From Companilactobacillus futsaii JCM 17355 (lineage in GTDB: Bacteria; Bacillota; Bacilli; Lactobacillales; Lactobacillaceae): 64,000 nt of DNA. This document shows positions 50,318 to 60,015 of the stretch, in pieces. Within the stretch, counting starts at the first letter, position 1; each line of letters starts with the position of its first letter. The notes under the pieces are model-generated. The model was given only the letters and a program-made list of their open reading frames with translations, was not told the DNA's origin and did no database searches. Made by a program: the position numbers and the translations under genes. The stretch lies in NCBI RefSeq assembly GCF_001435505.1, contig NZ_AZDO01000137.1, positions 27,822 to 91,821 on the forward strand, given 5' to 3'.

Positions 50318-50955
50318 TTAGGCAATCTAATATTTTCCCAATCCATATTTTTATAATCATTTATAAAATCGTGAATATATTCATCTGTAAATAAGTCTAA
50401 TAATCTCATCCCGGCAGCCGAGATATACAATCTCAATGTATCATTAGAATCCTTCCGACTGGAAATCAAAGAAGTGGCATATAATTTACGAAATACTTGG
50501 TTAACTTCGTCATCCAATACATTAGCTGCTATTTTCCTTACTCGCTGGTGTCTATGAGATGTCCTCACTTGATAAAATATCATCCCTTGCAATTCATTAG
50601 AAAAAACAGAATACAAATCATCTATTTGAAATGATATTCCATGATTTTCGCTTAATTTTATAATTGATAACGCAAAGAAATCCCTATAATCAAAAGGTAT
50701 CCACGTAGCTATCGGCATATATTCTTTCAAGAATACTTCTAAAGGCTTTTTCTTAGAAGTTTCAAAAGTGGGTATAGATAAAAAGCCACTATATGTAGAA
50801 TGATGACTAATTCTAAATGTTAGATATTGATGATTGGAATTTAATAAAGTAGCATAAATTGATTTACTTTTTCGTGCTTCCGCTAAACAAATAATTCGTT
50901 CACCGGCACTCAAATTGTCCACAATTGCCTTTTTGAACAATAATTCTTTATCCAT
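50314..50955 (-). CDS. uncharacterised 213-residue protein
   Basis: Soluble alpha/beta protein with no recognised family. There is no signal peptide or membrane helix. The C-terminal half has charged helices (RHQRVRKIAANVLDDEVNQVFRKLYATSLI) and a Ser/Arg-rich loop (ISSRKDSNDTLRLYIS). AGGAGAGA precedes the ATG. Convergent with the two-component system, alone in its transcript. Confidence 0.7.
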   Translation of the reverse strand: MDKELLFKKAIVDNLSAGERIICLAEARKSKSIYATLLNSNHQYLTFRISHHSTYSGFLSIPTFETSKKKPLEVFLKEYMPIATWIPFDYRDFFALSIIKLSENHGISFQIDDLYSVFSNELQGMIFYQVRTSHRHQRVRKIAANVLDDEVNQVFRKLYATSLISSRKDSNDTLRLYISAAGMRLLDLFTDEYIHDFINDYKNMDWENIRLPK

Positions 50956-51053
50956 GAACCTTCTCTCTCCTTACCCAATCTCAAATCATCTGTTATTTAT
51001 TGTAACAGTAATAATTTCCCAAAGTTTAATTAAATCTAAGAAATTCTTATTAA

Positions 51054-51067
51054 ACCCTTACCAAACC
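51054..51067 (+). promoter_or_regulatory. 14-base motif before ligase operon 1
   Basis: ACCCTTACCAAACC, matching the motif before ligase operon 2 (62783-62796) in 13 of 14 positions. From TTACCA there are exactly 31 bases to a -10-like TAAACT here, and exactly 31 to TATAAC at the other operon. A further CCTTACCGC copy-like stretch lies between the motif and the -10. Confidence 0.6.
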
Positions 51068-51136
51068 TAAGTAGTTACCTTACCGCAATGATTGTAAACT
51101 ATGTTTATTCAATCGAAAGGACATGGTGACTTACTT

Positions 51137-52639
51137 ATGTCAGAACTTACTGAAAGATTACAACAACAATTAATTGCTGGCGCTACTCGTCCTTTAATGC
51201 AAGATGCAAATCAGCATTGGTACACCGGCAGTGAACTTAACTTAGAAAAAAACGTCTGGAAAAATTATTGGAAAAACAAGGGTATCGGCCACAACGATAT
51301 CGTTTTAGTTAGCTTAACCAACTCAGTTACTTACTCTTTAGTTATTCAAAGCCTTTGGGAAATTGGTAGTATAGTGCAAACTTTAAATCCCGCTGCTACT
51401 GAAATCCAAATCAGTGAACTTGAAGATCAATATCATTATTCAGCTATTATTTTTGACTCCGATGTTAAAGAATTAAAATTTCTAAATGACATCTTTACTA
51501 GTCAACCTCGTTTGACCACTTTACATGAATCAGAAGTACAAATCTTCGTTCGTAACAAACATATAGCTCATCTAGCAGAAACACCAGAAGATGACCAAAT
51601 TGCTTTAATCATGCATACTTCTGGTACTACCGGTAAACCTAAAAGAGTTGGATTAACTCACAAACAACTTTTAGCTGGAGCCTTCAACGTGATCGACAGT
51701 GAAGAATTGACTAACCAAGATAGTACTTTCGTCTTAATGCCAATGTTTCATATCAATGCGATGGTCATTTCTAATCTGGCTACTCGTTTATCTCATGGAC
51801 AATTATTATTCCGTCCGAAATTTAGCGCTCATCTTTTCTGGAAGAAAGTTAGTAGTGAACAGGTAACTTGGGTATCATTAACACCAGCTATCATCGCCAT
51901 CTTATTACAACGTGATGAACAACCAACTCACACTAACTTGCGATTTCTCCGGACTGCTTCAGCCCCTCTGCTCCCAAGCATCCGCGCCCAATTTAAACAA
52001 CGTTTCGATATTCCATTAATTGAAAGTTATGGTATGACCGAAGCAGCTAGTCAAATTGCCCAAAATCCACTCGAAAAACCGGTTCAAAAGACAGTTGGTA
52101 AAGTAGTTGGTACACAAATCAAAATTTTTGATAACAACTATCACGAAATTGAAAAAAATAAAGTCGGACAAATTGCCTTAAAAGGCGACAGCGTCATTAC
52201 TCATTATTTGGACCCTCAACCTGAAGCCTTTCACGATGGTTGGTTATTAACTGGCGATCTTGGTTCATTAGATGATAATGATTACTTGCATATCGCTGGT
52301 CGTAGCAAAGAAATGATTATTCGCGGCGGTGAAAATGTTAATCCGCTAGCCGTCGAAGATTGCTTACACAATTTGAAATTTATCCGCGAAGTAGCTGTCG
52401 TTGGTACTCCTGATTTAATTTATGGTGAAACTGTCACCGCCGTTATTGTTCCTAAGAAACTCAGTCATGATCATCGCCACCAATTAGCGTTGTTGAACGA
52501 ATTAGCAAATGAGCAATTATTACCTGTTGAACGTCCTACAAAATACATTTTTAGCACCGAATTACCTAAAAATGCGACTGGAAAAATTCAACGTACACTT
52601 CTAGCTCAGGAAGTGGCTCAACAGCAAAAGGAGGCTTAA
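51137..52639 (+). CDS. AMP-binding acyl-CoA ligase-like enzyme, copy 1
   Basis: 500 residues from the ATG at 51137 (MSELTERLQQ), seven bases after GGTGA; the frame extends further up without a ribosome site. ANL superfamily: P-loop MHTSGTTGKPKRVGLTHK, ESYGMTEAASQ, GDLGSLDDNDYLHIAGRSKEMIIRGGENV, and the catalytic Lys in PKNATGKIQ. All core motifs are intact. The acid substrate is unknown. It is the first gene of an operon with a SsuC/SsuB-like permease and ATPase. It is paralogous to the ligase at 60012-61484, which is co-transcribed with the matching binding protein. Coupling of import to acyl activation is a reasonable inference. Confidence 0.88.
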   Translation: MSELTERLQQQLIAGATRPLMQDANQHWYTGSELNLEKNVWKNYWKNKGIGHNDIVLVSLTNSVTYSLVIQSLWEIGSIVQTLNPAATEIQISELEDQYHYSAIIFDSDVKELKFLNDIFTSQPRLTTLHESEVQIFVRNKHIAHLAETPEDDQIALIMHTSGTTGKPKRVGLTHKQLLAGAFNVIDSEELTNQDSTFVLMPMFHINAMVISNLATRLSHGQLLFRPKFSAHLFWKKVSSEQVTWVSLTPAIIAILLQRDEQPTHTNLRFLRTASAPLLPSIRAQFKQRFDIPLIESYGMTEAASQIAQNPLEKPVQKTVGKVVGTQIKIFDNNYHEIEKNKVGQIALKGDSVITHYLDPQPEAFHDGWLLTGDLGSLDDNDYLHIAGRSKEMIIRGGENVNPLAVEDCLHNLKFIREVAVVGTPDLIYGETVTAVIVPKKLSHDHRHQLALLNELANEQLLPVERPTKYIFSTELPKNATGKIQRTLLAQEVAQQQKEA

Positions 52640-52642
52640 TCA

Positions 52643-53452
52643 ATGCAAAAGCCTGTAACTTTAACGACGACACGCAAAAAAATAAATCTGCCGATCGACA
52701 AACTTTTGCCATTCTTAATTCCAATTATCGTAATTTTACTTTGGCAAGTAAGTAGTACCCTCGGTTGGTTATCAAGTTCAGTTTTGCCTTCTCCAATCGC
52801 CGTCCTTCAAGATGGTATTGAATTAACTCAATCTGGAGAATTACCTAAAAATCTTAGTATCAGTCTTTACCGTGCTACAGCTGGCCTTATCATCGGTGGT
52901 AGTGTTGGTTTTATCCTTGGATTTGTGAATGGAATGTCTAATACTTTCCGTTTATTATTCGATTCATCGATTCAAATGTTTCGTAATATTCCCCATTTAG
53001 CTTTGATTCCACTAATTATTCTTTGGTTAGGTATTAACGAATCAGCTAAGATTTCACTAGTTGCAATTGGGACAATGTTTCCCGTTTATATCAATACTTT
53101 CCACGGAATCCGTTCAGTCGATCCTGATCTGATTGAAATGGGTGAATCGTATGAACTATCGAAACATCAAATGTTTTTCAAGATTATTTTCCCGGCTGCT
53201 TTACCACAAATTCTCGTGGGTATCCGTTATGCCCTAGGTGTAATGTGGACTACTTTAATTGTTGCTGAAACTATCTCAGCCAGTTCAGGTATCGGATATA
53301 TGGCAAACAACGCGGAAGATTTCGTTGACATGGAAACAGTTGTTTTATGTATCGTCATCTATGCCGTACTTGGTAAAATTTCTGATTTAGTTGCCAAAAG
53401 TTTTGAAAGTCTCTTATTAGATTGGCAAAACACTGGAAGGAGTAATGCTTAA
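52643..53452 (+). CDS. ABC permease, SsuC/TauC-type
   Basis: 269 residues with six helices and the BPD_transp_1 EAA loop ESYELSKHQMFFKIIFPAALPQI. The opening ILLWQVSSTLGWLSSSVLPSP is typical of nitrate/sulfonate/taurine permeases. AAGGAGG lies just inside the preceding gene. The stop overlaps the ATPase start as TAATG. No binding protein is encoded in this operon; the only candidate is the SsuA-like protein at 59038. Confidence 0.9.
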   Translation: MQKPVTLTTTRKKINLPIDKLLPFLIPIIVILLWQVSSTLGWLSSSVLPSPIAVLQDGIELTQSGELPKNLSISLYRATAGLIIGGSVGFILGFVNGMSNTFRLLFDSSIQMFRNIPHLALIPLIILWLGINESAKISLVAIGTMFPVYINTFHGIRSVDPDLIEMGESYELSKHQMFFKIIFPAALPQILVGIRYALGVMWTTLIVAETISASSGIGYMANNAEDFVDMETVVLCIVIYAVLGKISDLVAKSFESLLLDWQNTGRSNA

Positions 53453-54174
53453 TGAATAATTCAATGATTACAATTAAAAATGTCAATAAAACTTATGAAA
53501 ACTTAACTGCTTTGCACGATGTTAGTTTAGACATCAAACAAGGTGAATTCATCGCCTTAGTCGGTATGAGTGGTGGTGGCAAAAGTACTTTACTACGTCT
53601 CATCGCTGGATTGGAAAAGCCCACTAGTGGTTCAGTCCAGATCAATTCAACTGATACAAAATCTTTGATTCAGGTAATGTTCCAAGAAGATAGATTACTT
53701 CCCTGGATGTCCGTTTTAGACAATTTATCCTTTGGTTCAAAAGATAAAAACACTAAAGCGCATGCCAAAGAACTACTCGATTTAGTTGAACTAGGAGACT
53801 ATGCTGATCACTTTCCAAATCAATTATCCGGTGGTCAAAAACAACGTGTTGCCTTGGCTAGAGCCTTGATGAGTCACCCTAAAATTCTATTATTAGACGA
53901 ACCCTTAGGAGCTTTGGATGCTTTGACAAGACGCAAGATGCAAGACTTAATCTTAGATATTTGTCAAAAGCAAAATCTCACAACTATCTTAGTTACCCAT
54001 GATGTTGAAGAAGCTGCTCGCATGGCTGATCGTATCGTCGTTATGAAAGATTCAACTAATTCATATGAAGAAACTTGCCCTAAGAATCGCAACGCCGGTC
54101 AAATTGGTATCGTTGCTGATCGAGTTCTTGGTGAGATTCTAGAAGAACCTGAAGTACAACAACAAACTGCTTAA
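53452..54174 (+). CDS. ABC ATP-binding protein, SsuB/TauB-type
   Basis: 240 residues with Walker A GMSGGGKST, Q-loop FQEDRLLPWMSVLDNLSFG (the signature sequence of SsuB-type proteins), signature QLSGGQKQRVALARAL and Walker B ILLLDEPLGALDALTR. Coupled to the permease by a TAATG overlap. It completes the transporter half of this operon. Confidence 0.92.
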   Translation: MNNSMITIKNVNKTYENLTALHDVSLDIKQGEFIALVGMSGGGKSTLLRLIAGLEKPTSGSVQINSTDTKSLIQVMFQEDRLLPWMSVLDNLSFGSKDKNTKAHAKELLDLVELGDYADHFPNQLSGGQKQRVALARALMSHPKILLLDEPLGALDALTRRKMQDLILDICQKQNLTTILVTHDVEEAARMADRIVVMKDSTNSYEETCPKNRNAGQIGIVADRVLGEILEEPEVQQQTA

Positions 54175-54180
54175 TCAAAA

Positions 54181-54227
54181 AAATCCTGAAATTATCTATC
54201 AATTAATAGATAGTTCAGGATTTTTTT
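54181..54227. terminator. bidirectional terminator
   Basis: AATCCTGAA...TATCTATC pairs with ATAGATAGTTCAGGATT, followed by seven T. It separates the ABC operon from the convergent surface protein gene. Confidence 0.85.
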
Positions 54228-57200
54228 ATATCACACTGTCAGTTAAAGTCCAATCAATCGTTCCTGTATAAGTACCTGCTTCACCATAATTATTTACACT
54301 CAAGAAAATTCCTTCATCATCATCCCAATTTTCGGTAATATCCTTTGTTTTTTCCACTAGTCCACTCTCAGACTCGGAAGCTATCAAAACATTTTCTTGA
54401 TAAAGCGAATATTGGTGTTTATTTTGTTCATAAATTAAATAGGCTTCCATCTTCGATTTTGCAGCATCATCATTTTCTTTATAAAAGAGACCGTCTTGTT
54501 TAGCATACAAATTCCAGGTCGTTTTATAACTATCTACAGTAATATCCCATTTACCAGCTCTATTCAGAAGTCCAGTTTCCATCGTAGTTACTTCTCCATA
54601 ACGAAGTGGTTGAAAACCATAATCAGTAACATTTAGAGACATTTCCTTACTCTTAACATTTACCACAAATGATTCTGTATTACTCTTTCTTCCATAATAA
54701 TCGTATGCAACACTATCAATCGTATGTTTGCCATCACCGGTTATACCAGCATTTGTTCCTACAAAAAAACTAGTATATTCAACTGGCGTTCCACTATAAT
54801 TTTGATCACTAGTTGGTGTTTTAACGTGTGCGTAAGAAGTTTCATCCGCATCATGGGCTTTATAAAAATCATTCAGCCTAGAAACTGTCGTAACATAATC
54901 ATGATCATTAGAATACTCAAATTTAATTGGCACCTGGATATAATTACGTGATCTAACTTTATATTCATCATCGGCTGAAATTATAGGTGTAAGTTTTGGA
55001 ATATCGATACTGAATTTTACGGTATTGGATTGATAAGCCGAATTATGGAGCTCAACAGTTATTTCATTATGACCTTCTCTAATCCCAGGAGATTTTGGGT
55101 CAGCCATACGTTTATCGATAGTTGATACTGAATTAGTAGCACCGTTTTGATAAACCGTCTGTAATGTAAAGTTGAACTTTCCGTCTGCCACAGTTGTAAA
55201 ACTGACTGGATCTTGTGCTTCGTAATCTTCATTTTTGACCGTATAAGTTCCAGTTAATTTTTCGTCTTCAGTTGAACCATCAGAAAACTCATATGTCCCA
55301 TCTAAATCAAATGGCGGTTTTTGTTCATCACTCGTCACTGTGATATTTTCGACATCTGGATTAGCTTTTGCTGTCAGTTCTCTTTCCCCAACATTTATTT
55401 TGAAAGTAATACGATTAGACTCTCGTTTGTTGTCAGAAACATAAGCAATTAATTCATGCTCTCCAACACCCAAATCAGATCCTTTATAAGTATCATTGAA
55501 ATATAATTGTTCTACCGCATGAGCAGTACCCGTTATTTTATCAATTTTTTCTTCTCCGTCTAAAATCCAATGCATAGTAATTGTTGAATCATAAAATTGT
55601 TGCCCATTATCGTAAACAACTCTCACTTCAGGTGTAAAGCTACTTTCTTTGTAGACATTAAATTCAGCATCACTTCTTGGAGTTAAAACTAATTTCTTAT
55701 AGTCATCAATATGTACGTTATAAGTTAAAGTATTAGAAACAACATTATTACTATCGAACAATTGAACTTCAATCGTATGATCTCCTAATTCCAAACTGTT
55801 TGCATCAATACTACGATTAAAACTTGCCAAACTGGCTCCATCGGTCGTTGATTCAGTCCAGGTGTCAATTGCCTTACCACCATCAATTATTGCTTTAGCG
55901 TTAAGTTCTTGACCATTAAAAACTGAGCCTTTTTCATACTTAACCGTTCCTGTAAGGTCGATTTTTTCATTGCTTAAAACAGTTTGATTTAAATCGTTGC
56001 TATTAGTTATTTTCAAACTTTCATTACTGATTAAGAACATTGGCGTCATAACATCATCAGAATACTCATCACTACGATATGAGGTGTGTTCTCCATTAAC
56101 TGTCGTGGAAGAAAGTGCAGAACTATCCGATGCAACAGCTTTTCCATCAATTGATATTTCAACATCAGGATTAGTCGAACTGATTGCATCTAAAGTTAAA
56201 TTAATGACATTGATTTTATCACCATTAAGATTACTTCCTTCGGTAATTTGATCAAAATTTAATTCTTCAGTTTTTTTCGTTCCATCTTTATCAGTATAAG
56301 TAATCATACCGACCTTAGTTCCAGAACTAGGTTTAAAGTCAACATTTTGTGGCAAACCGATTGAAGTTGTAATTTCTCCAGTATCAGCCATTCCTGAATC
56401 ATAATGAAGTTGATAATCAAAATTAATTTTGGCACCATTGTAGACAGTCGATTTAACTTTATTCTTATTTTTTTCATAGTCTTCAATAACACGGTCGGTC
56501 GAAATATCAGTCATGGTTACCGTTGGCGTCACGTTAGCAACCATCGGCATATTTTCAAAGACCATTTCGATGTCTTTTTTTGCTGAACCTGGTGAGCCCG
56601 TCGCTGCGGTGAAGCCCCACATAGCTTTTCCACTAGTTGCTTTAGCATTTAAAGCGGATAAATCAATCGTGCCTGAACCACTATTCCAATCTGTATATTT
56701 TTTCTTAGTACCATCTGGAAATTGATCATTGAATAAGTAATCGATTGTTCCACTCGTAATGGTATCATCAGAATTTTTAATTGGTGTATAAGTAATAACG
56801 AGGTGACGCCATGCATTATCAACCGTTGCTTCTACACCATCGTAACCAGACATCAACATATTATTTGAGTTACGAAATATATTATGATTCATTTCATAGT
56901 AATATTTTTTAAAATTCACTATTCCTAGTGAAAATCCACTTTCATAAACTTTATAAGTACCTGACTGTCCTGGATATCCCCAAGCAATATGATTAAATTT
57001 AAATTCCTCTCCATTATTTTTTGAATCAAACGAATCATCATTTTCCCAACTGTAATCTTTATTCATCGTTGAATCTAATTCGATGGCTACACTATTTTGA
57101 ATAGCATTCTTTTCAGGACTAATCGGACTTTTTAATATTTCAGGCGTAGCAGTAGCACCCCAAACTCCCAAAGTTTCTCCACCTTTTGGTGTGCCATCGT

Positions 57201-57666
57201 ATCTTGAAATTGCATCATAACCATTGGGGTCATTTTGAATGACGAAAGCTAATCCATCAATTGTCGGATTGGCTGCATCACCCATATACACCCAAGCAGA
57301 AACCTTTTGCGGTTTATAAAGGTCGAAGTAATTACCATTTAAAGTAGTTCCTGATCCTGTAACTGAACCCCAAATAGACCCCAGTTGCATTGTGTCGCCT
57401 TGGGCCGATAATATATGAACTGTATCAGATGGATAACTGTTACCATCGCCGGCATACGTAATCTTAGCTTGGTTAGTTCCTCCGCCGGAATACGTATCGA
57501 CTTTATCCATATAATTCTTAACTTTCATACCCGCTGGGGCATTCTGTAACACATCTTTAGTTGAAGGCACTGCCAAAATGGTCATTGAGTTCATTAAAAA
57601 ACCAACAATCACCAAAGCCACCGTCATGGTATATATAATTAATAACTTAACTTTATTTTTTTTCAT
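54226..57666 (-). CDS. large WxL surface protein with N-terminal L-type lectin domain
   Basis: 1146 residues from the ATG at 57666, eight bases after GGGGA. A signal peptide (hydrophobic 8-34) ends near TILAVPS. Residues about 50-340 resemble bacterial L-type lectin domains (SAWVYMGDAANPTIDGLAFVIQND, then ETLGVWG and AWGYPGQSG). Several beta-sandwich, Ig-like repeats follow (patterns like LTPRSDAEFNVYKESSFTPEVRVVYDNGQQF). The last 150 residues have the two WxL motifs (TTWNLYAK and DWTLTDSV), which bind the wall non-covalently. There is no sortase signal. Probably an adhesin that recognises glycans. No WxL operon partners (DUF916 protein) are adjacent. Confidence 0.85.
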   Translation of the reverse strand: MKKNKVKLLIIYTMTVALVIVGFLMNSMTILAVPSTKDVLQNAPAGMKVKNYMDKVDTYSGGGTNQAKITYAGDGNSYPSDTVHILSAQGDTMQLGSIWGSVTGSGTTLNGNYFDLYKPQKVSAWVYMGDAANPTIDGLAFVIQNDPNGYDAISRYDGTPKGGETLGVWGATATPEILKSPISPEKNAIQNSVAIELDSTMNKDYSWENDDSFDSKNNGEEFKFNHIAWGYPGQSGTYKVYESGFSLGIVNFKKYYYEMNHNIFRNSNNMLMSGYDGVEATVDNAWRHLVITYTPIKNSDDTITSGTIDYLFNDQFPDGTKKKYTDWNSGSGTIDLSALNAKATSGKAMWGFTAATGSPGSAKKDIEMVFENMPMVANVTPTVTMTDISTDRVIEDYEKNKNKVKSTVYNGAKINFDYQLHYDSGMADTGEITTSIGLPQNVDFKPSSGTKVGMITYTDKDGTKKTEELNFDQITEGSNLNGDKINVINLTLDAISSTNPDVEISIDGKAVASDSSALSSTTVNGEHTSYRSDEYSDDVMTPMFLISNESLKITNSNDLNQTVLSNEKIDLTGTVKYEKGSVFNGQELNAKAIIDGGKAIDTWTESTTDGASLASFNRSIDANSLELGDHTIEVQLFDSNNVVSNTLTYNVHIDDYKKLVLTPRSDAEFNVYKESSFTPEVRVVYDNGQQFYDSTITMHWILDGEEKIDKITGTAHAVEQLYFNDTYKGSDLGVGEHELIAYVSDNKRESNRITFKINVGERELTAKANPDVENITVTSDEQKPPFDLDGTYEFSDGSTEDEKLTGTYTVKNEDYEAQDPVSFTTVADGKFNFTLQTVYQNGATNSVSTIDKRMADPKSPGIREGHNEITVELHNSAYQSNTVKFSIDIPKLTPIISADDEYKVRSRNYIQVPIKFEYSNDHDYVTTVSRLNDFYKAHDADETSYAHVKTPTSDQNYSGTPVEYTSFFVGTNAGITGDGKHTIDSVAYDYYGRKSNTESFVVNVKSKEMSLNVTDYGFQPLRYGEVTTMETGLLNRAGKWDITVDSYKTTWNLYAKQDGLFYKENDDAAKSKMEAYLIYEQNKHQYSLYQENVLIASESESGLVEKTKDITENWDDDEGIFLSVNNYGEAGTYTGTIDWTLTDSVI

Positions 57667-57875
57667 GGCATTTTCCCCAAATTTTCTAAATAACATGTTT
57701 AAACTTTTTCTTATAAGAATAGAATATACCTCATGTAAGCGGTTTCTAATTCATAATAGAAAAAATATCATATCAATTTATGACTGTACTAATACTGATA
57801 TAATAATGTACCTAAATTAATGTTAATAATCAGGAACCATGCTAGTATGGTAAGAAATGACTGGAGAAAAAGCTT

Positions 57876-58292
57876 ATGAATATGACTAGTAAGTATTTGC
57901 AGTTTGAGAACCCTACCGTTCTGAAATTCGATTTTCAAGTTAATGATGATTTTGATTTTGAAAACGACTTTGATGCCGCTGATATTGGCACTTTAGTGGA
58001 AATGCCTAGCGAAGAAGAAATTGATTGGAATGATGACATCCCAGTTTACTTAACCATCTTCATCAATCAAGAAAATGATAACGTTCCTTACACGATCACT
58101 GCTAGAATCATGACGCTTTTTCAAGTTTCAGAATTACTTCCTCACGGCGATGCTTTACAATTATTGCAAACAGAAGGAGCTTCACTCTTATTGTCATATT
58201 TAAGGCCAATGGTTTCGATGATGACTTCTGCTAGTGGCTTTCCAGCTATGACTTTACCTGTATTGGATTTTTCTGATAGTGATAACAACTAA
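57876..58292 (+). CDS. SecB-like chaperone family protein
   Basis: 138 residues. The final third, EGASLLLSYLRPMVSMMTSASGFPAMTLPVLDF, follows the SecB pattern LFPYARExIxxMVxRGGFPxLNLxPxNF. The middle (IPVYLTIFINQENDNVPYTITARIMTLFQV) would form the SecB beta-sheet. The N-terminus is very acidic. Canonical SecB is absent from most Gram-positives, but SecB-like proteins occur, sometimes attached to toxin-antitoxin systems; no toxin is adjacent. GGAGA precedes the ATG. It is divergent from a large secreted protein gene, a suggestive but unproven link. Confidence 0.65.
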   Translation: MNMTSKYLQFENPTVLKFDFQVNDDFDFENDFDAADIGTLVEMPSEEEIDWNDDIPVYLTIFINQENDNVPYTITARIMTLFQVSELLPHGDALQLLQTEGASLLLSYLRPMVSMMTSASGFPAMTLPVLDFSDSDNN

Positions 58293-58328
58293 AAAATGAC
58301 ATTGTGTTAATTCACAGTGCCATTTTTA
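58291..58328. terminator. terminator after the SecB-like gene
   Basis: AAAATGACATTGTG pairs with CACAGTGCCATTTTT, with A- and T-runs at the ends. Confidence 0.75.
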
Positions 58329-58373
58329 TTTGGAACAATGATATTTATTGAATCTTTATCATTGAAAGTTTTA

Positions 58374-58883
58374 CTATTGGCCCTTAAACCCCAGCCAAAT
58401 ACCAATCAAAAAATCAATTACGAATAGTGCTAACAAGATAATACCAAAAAATACTGCTTTTTTATTGAGACTACGATTAATATATTTCCATTTGATATTC
58501 ATTAAGAGACCCATCAGACTAACTATTTCTAAAATTGACATCCCAATATTAATTGCATCATTAGTCACATTAAATTGCTTTAAAAGAAACAAACCAATAA
58601 TACCTAACCCAATTCCACCAAAAATAATAGTTTCAACGTGGTTTAATCTAATTTTTCCGTCATCTTTAAATTTATCCATCAATTCCTCATCCCCTCGAAT
58701 CAACTCATCTAAGGAAATATCAAACAGATCACTGATTGCCACTACATTATTAAAACTAGGCAAACTGCCACCATTCTCCCATTTAGAAATCGATTGCCGA
58801 GAAATATGTAGCTTTTCAGCTAAATCATTTTGTGACATGTTGTGAAGTATCCGTTGTTGTTGTAGTTGCAAACCAATTTTCAT
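58374..58883 (-). CDS. XRE-family regulator with membrane segments
   Basis: 169 residues. The N-terminal HTH (LQQQRILHNMSQNDLAEKLHISRQSISKWENG) is a typical Cro/C1 helix-turn-helix. Residues 85-165 contain three hydrophobic segments, so it may be tethered to the membrane. AAAGGGGG precedes the ATG. Targets unknown. Convergent with the SecB-like gene. Confidence 0.85.
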   Translation of the reverse strand: MKIGLQLQQQRILHNMSQNDLAEKLHISRQSISKWENGGSLPSFNNVVAISDLFDISLDELIRGDEELMDKFKDDGKIRLNHVETIIFGGIGLGIIGLFLLKQFNVTNDAINIGMSILEIVSLMGLLMNIKWKYINRSLNKKAVFFGIILLALFVIDFLIGIWLGFKGQ

Positions 58884-59037
58884 CGAAATATCCCCCTTTG
58901 ATTACTTATTATTTTAGCTAACGCGGGATAATTTAACTAGAAGTTGATGGTTGCTTTTGATTAGTAAAGTAAATTTCGCCGTTATATCATCGTTACATTT
59001 GACAGCAAAAAAGACGACCAGCCGGCCGCCTAGTTCA

Positions 59038-60015
59038 CTACTTATAATCTCCAGAATCACTGACTGTAACTTTGTTCTCAATCAAACCTTCTTCATAAAA
59101 CAAGTCAGCAATCTTTTGTTCTTCTTTAATGTACGTACTATTCATGGTACTAATTCCATAAGTTCGACGTTCTACCATCTTCTTAACGACTGACTTAGAA
59201 ACTTTCAATGACTTACTCATCATCGTAATCAACTCGCTGTGATTATTGTTAGCCCACTCCATATCTTCTTGTAGATATTTGATCAAATACTTGGAAATCT
59301 CAGTATTCTTCTTGGCATAACTTTGAGTTGTCAAAATATAATCACGATTATTAGTAATCCCAACACCATTTGTTACTAATTTAGCATTTTGCGTTAATTG
59401 TGCTTGAGCTGTGTATGGATCCCAAGTTGACCAAGCATCGACTTTTCCTTTTGAAAAAGCGACACTGGCACTGGATTGATCCATATTGACCCAAGTAATA
59501 TCATCGGCACTCATGCCAGCTTTCTTCAAGGCTGCTAATAGCATGTATTGGGAGCTAGTTCCTTTAGTATAGGCAACTTTCTTACCTTTCAAATCTTCAA
59601 TCGAAGAAACGCTTGAAGAATTCTTAACTAAGATACCTGAACCTTTAGCCTTTGATGAACTGGCTGCAATATAAGTTAGTTTGGTCCCTGTTGAAAGTGC
59701 TGAAACTGGTGGCGTATCACCGGTTCTAGCATAATCGACACTACCTGCTTTCAAGGCTTGCATCAATGAACTTCCGTCGGAGAATTCTTTGAAGACCACT
59801 TTATAGCCTTTCTTCTCCATCTTTTTAGAAAATTCACCACGTTGCTTGGCGATATCGAACGGATCACCTTTTTGATAACCAATTGTTACTGTCTCTAATC
59901 CTGAACTAGCGGCTCCAGCATCGGTCTGTTTAAAACCATAGATGGCTATTGCTGCCCAAAATACTAAGACGACACTGATTAATAATTTTTTTAAAGTTCT
60001 CTTTTTCTTACTCAT
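59038..60015 (-). CDS. SsuA-like ABC substrate-binding protein
   Basis: 325 residues. One N-terminal hydrophobic segment (LLISVVLVFWAAIAIYGF) without a lipobox Cys, so it is either membrane-anchored or cleaved by signal peptidase I. TGDTPPVSALS and DAWSTWDPYTAQAQ match the aliphatic sulfonate/taurine-binding group. It overlaps the ligase gene by 4 bases (ATGA). Its permease and ATPase are probably those at 52643-54174, on the opposite strand 5 kb away. Confidence 0.88.
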   Translation of the reverse strand: MSKKKRTLKKLLISVVLVFWAAIAIYGFKQTDAGAASSGLETVTIGYQKGDPFDIAKQRGEFSKKMEKKGYKVVFKEFSDGSSLMQALKAGSVDYARTGDTPPVSALSTGTKLTYIAASSSKAKGSGILVKNSSSVSSIEDLKGKKVAYTKGTSSQYMLLAALKKAGMSADDITWVNMDQSSASVAFSKGKVDAWSTWDPYTAQAQLTQNAKLVTNGVGITNNRDYILTTQSYAKKNTEISKYLIKYLQEDMEWANNNHSELITMMSKSLKVSKSVVKKMVERRTYGISTMNSTYIKEEQKIADLFYEEGLIENKVTVSDSGDYK

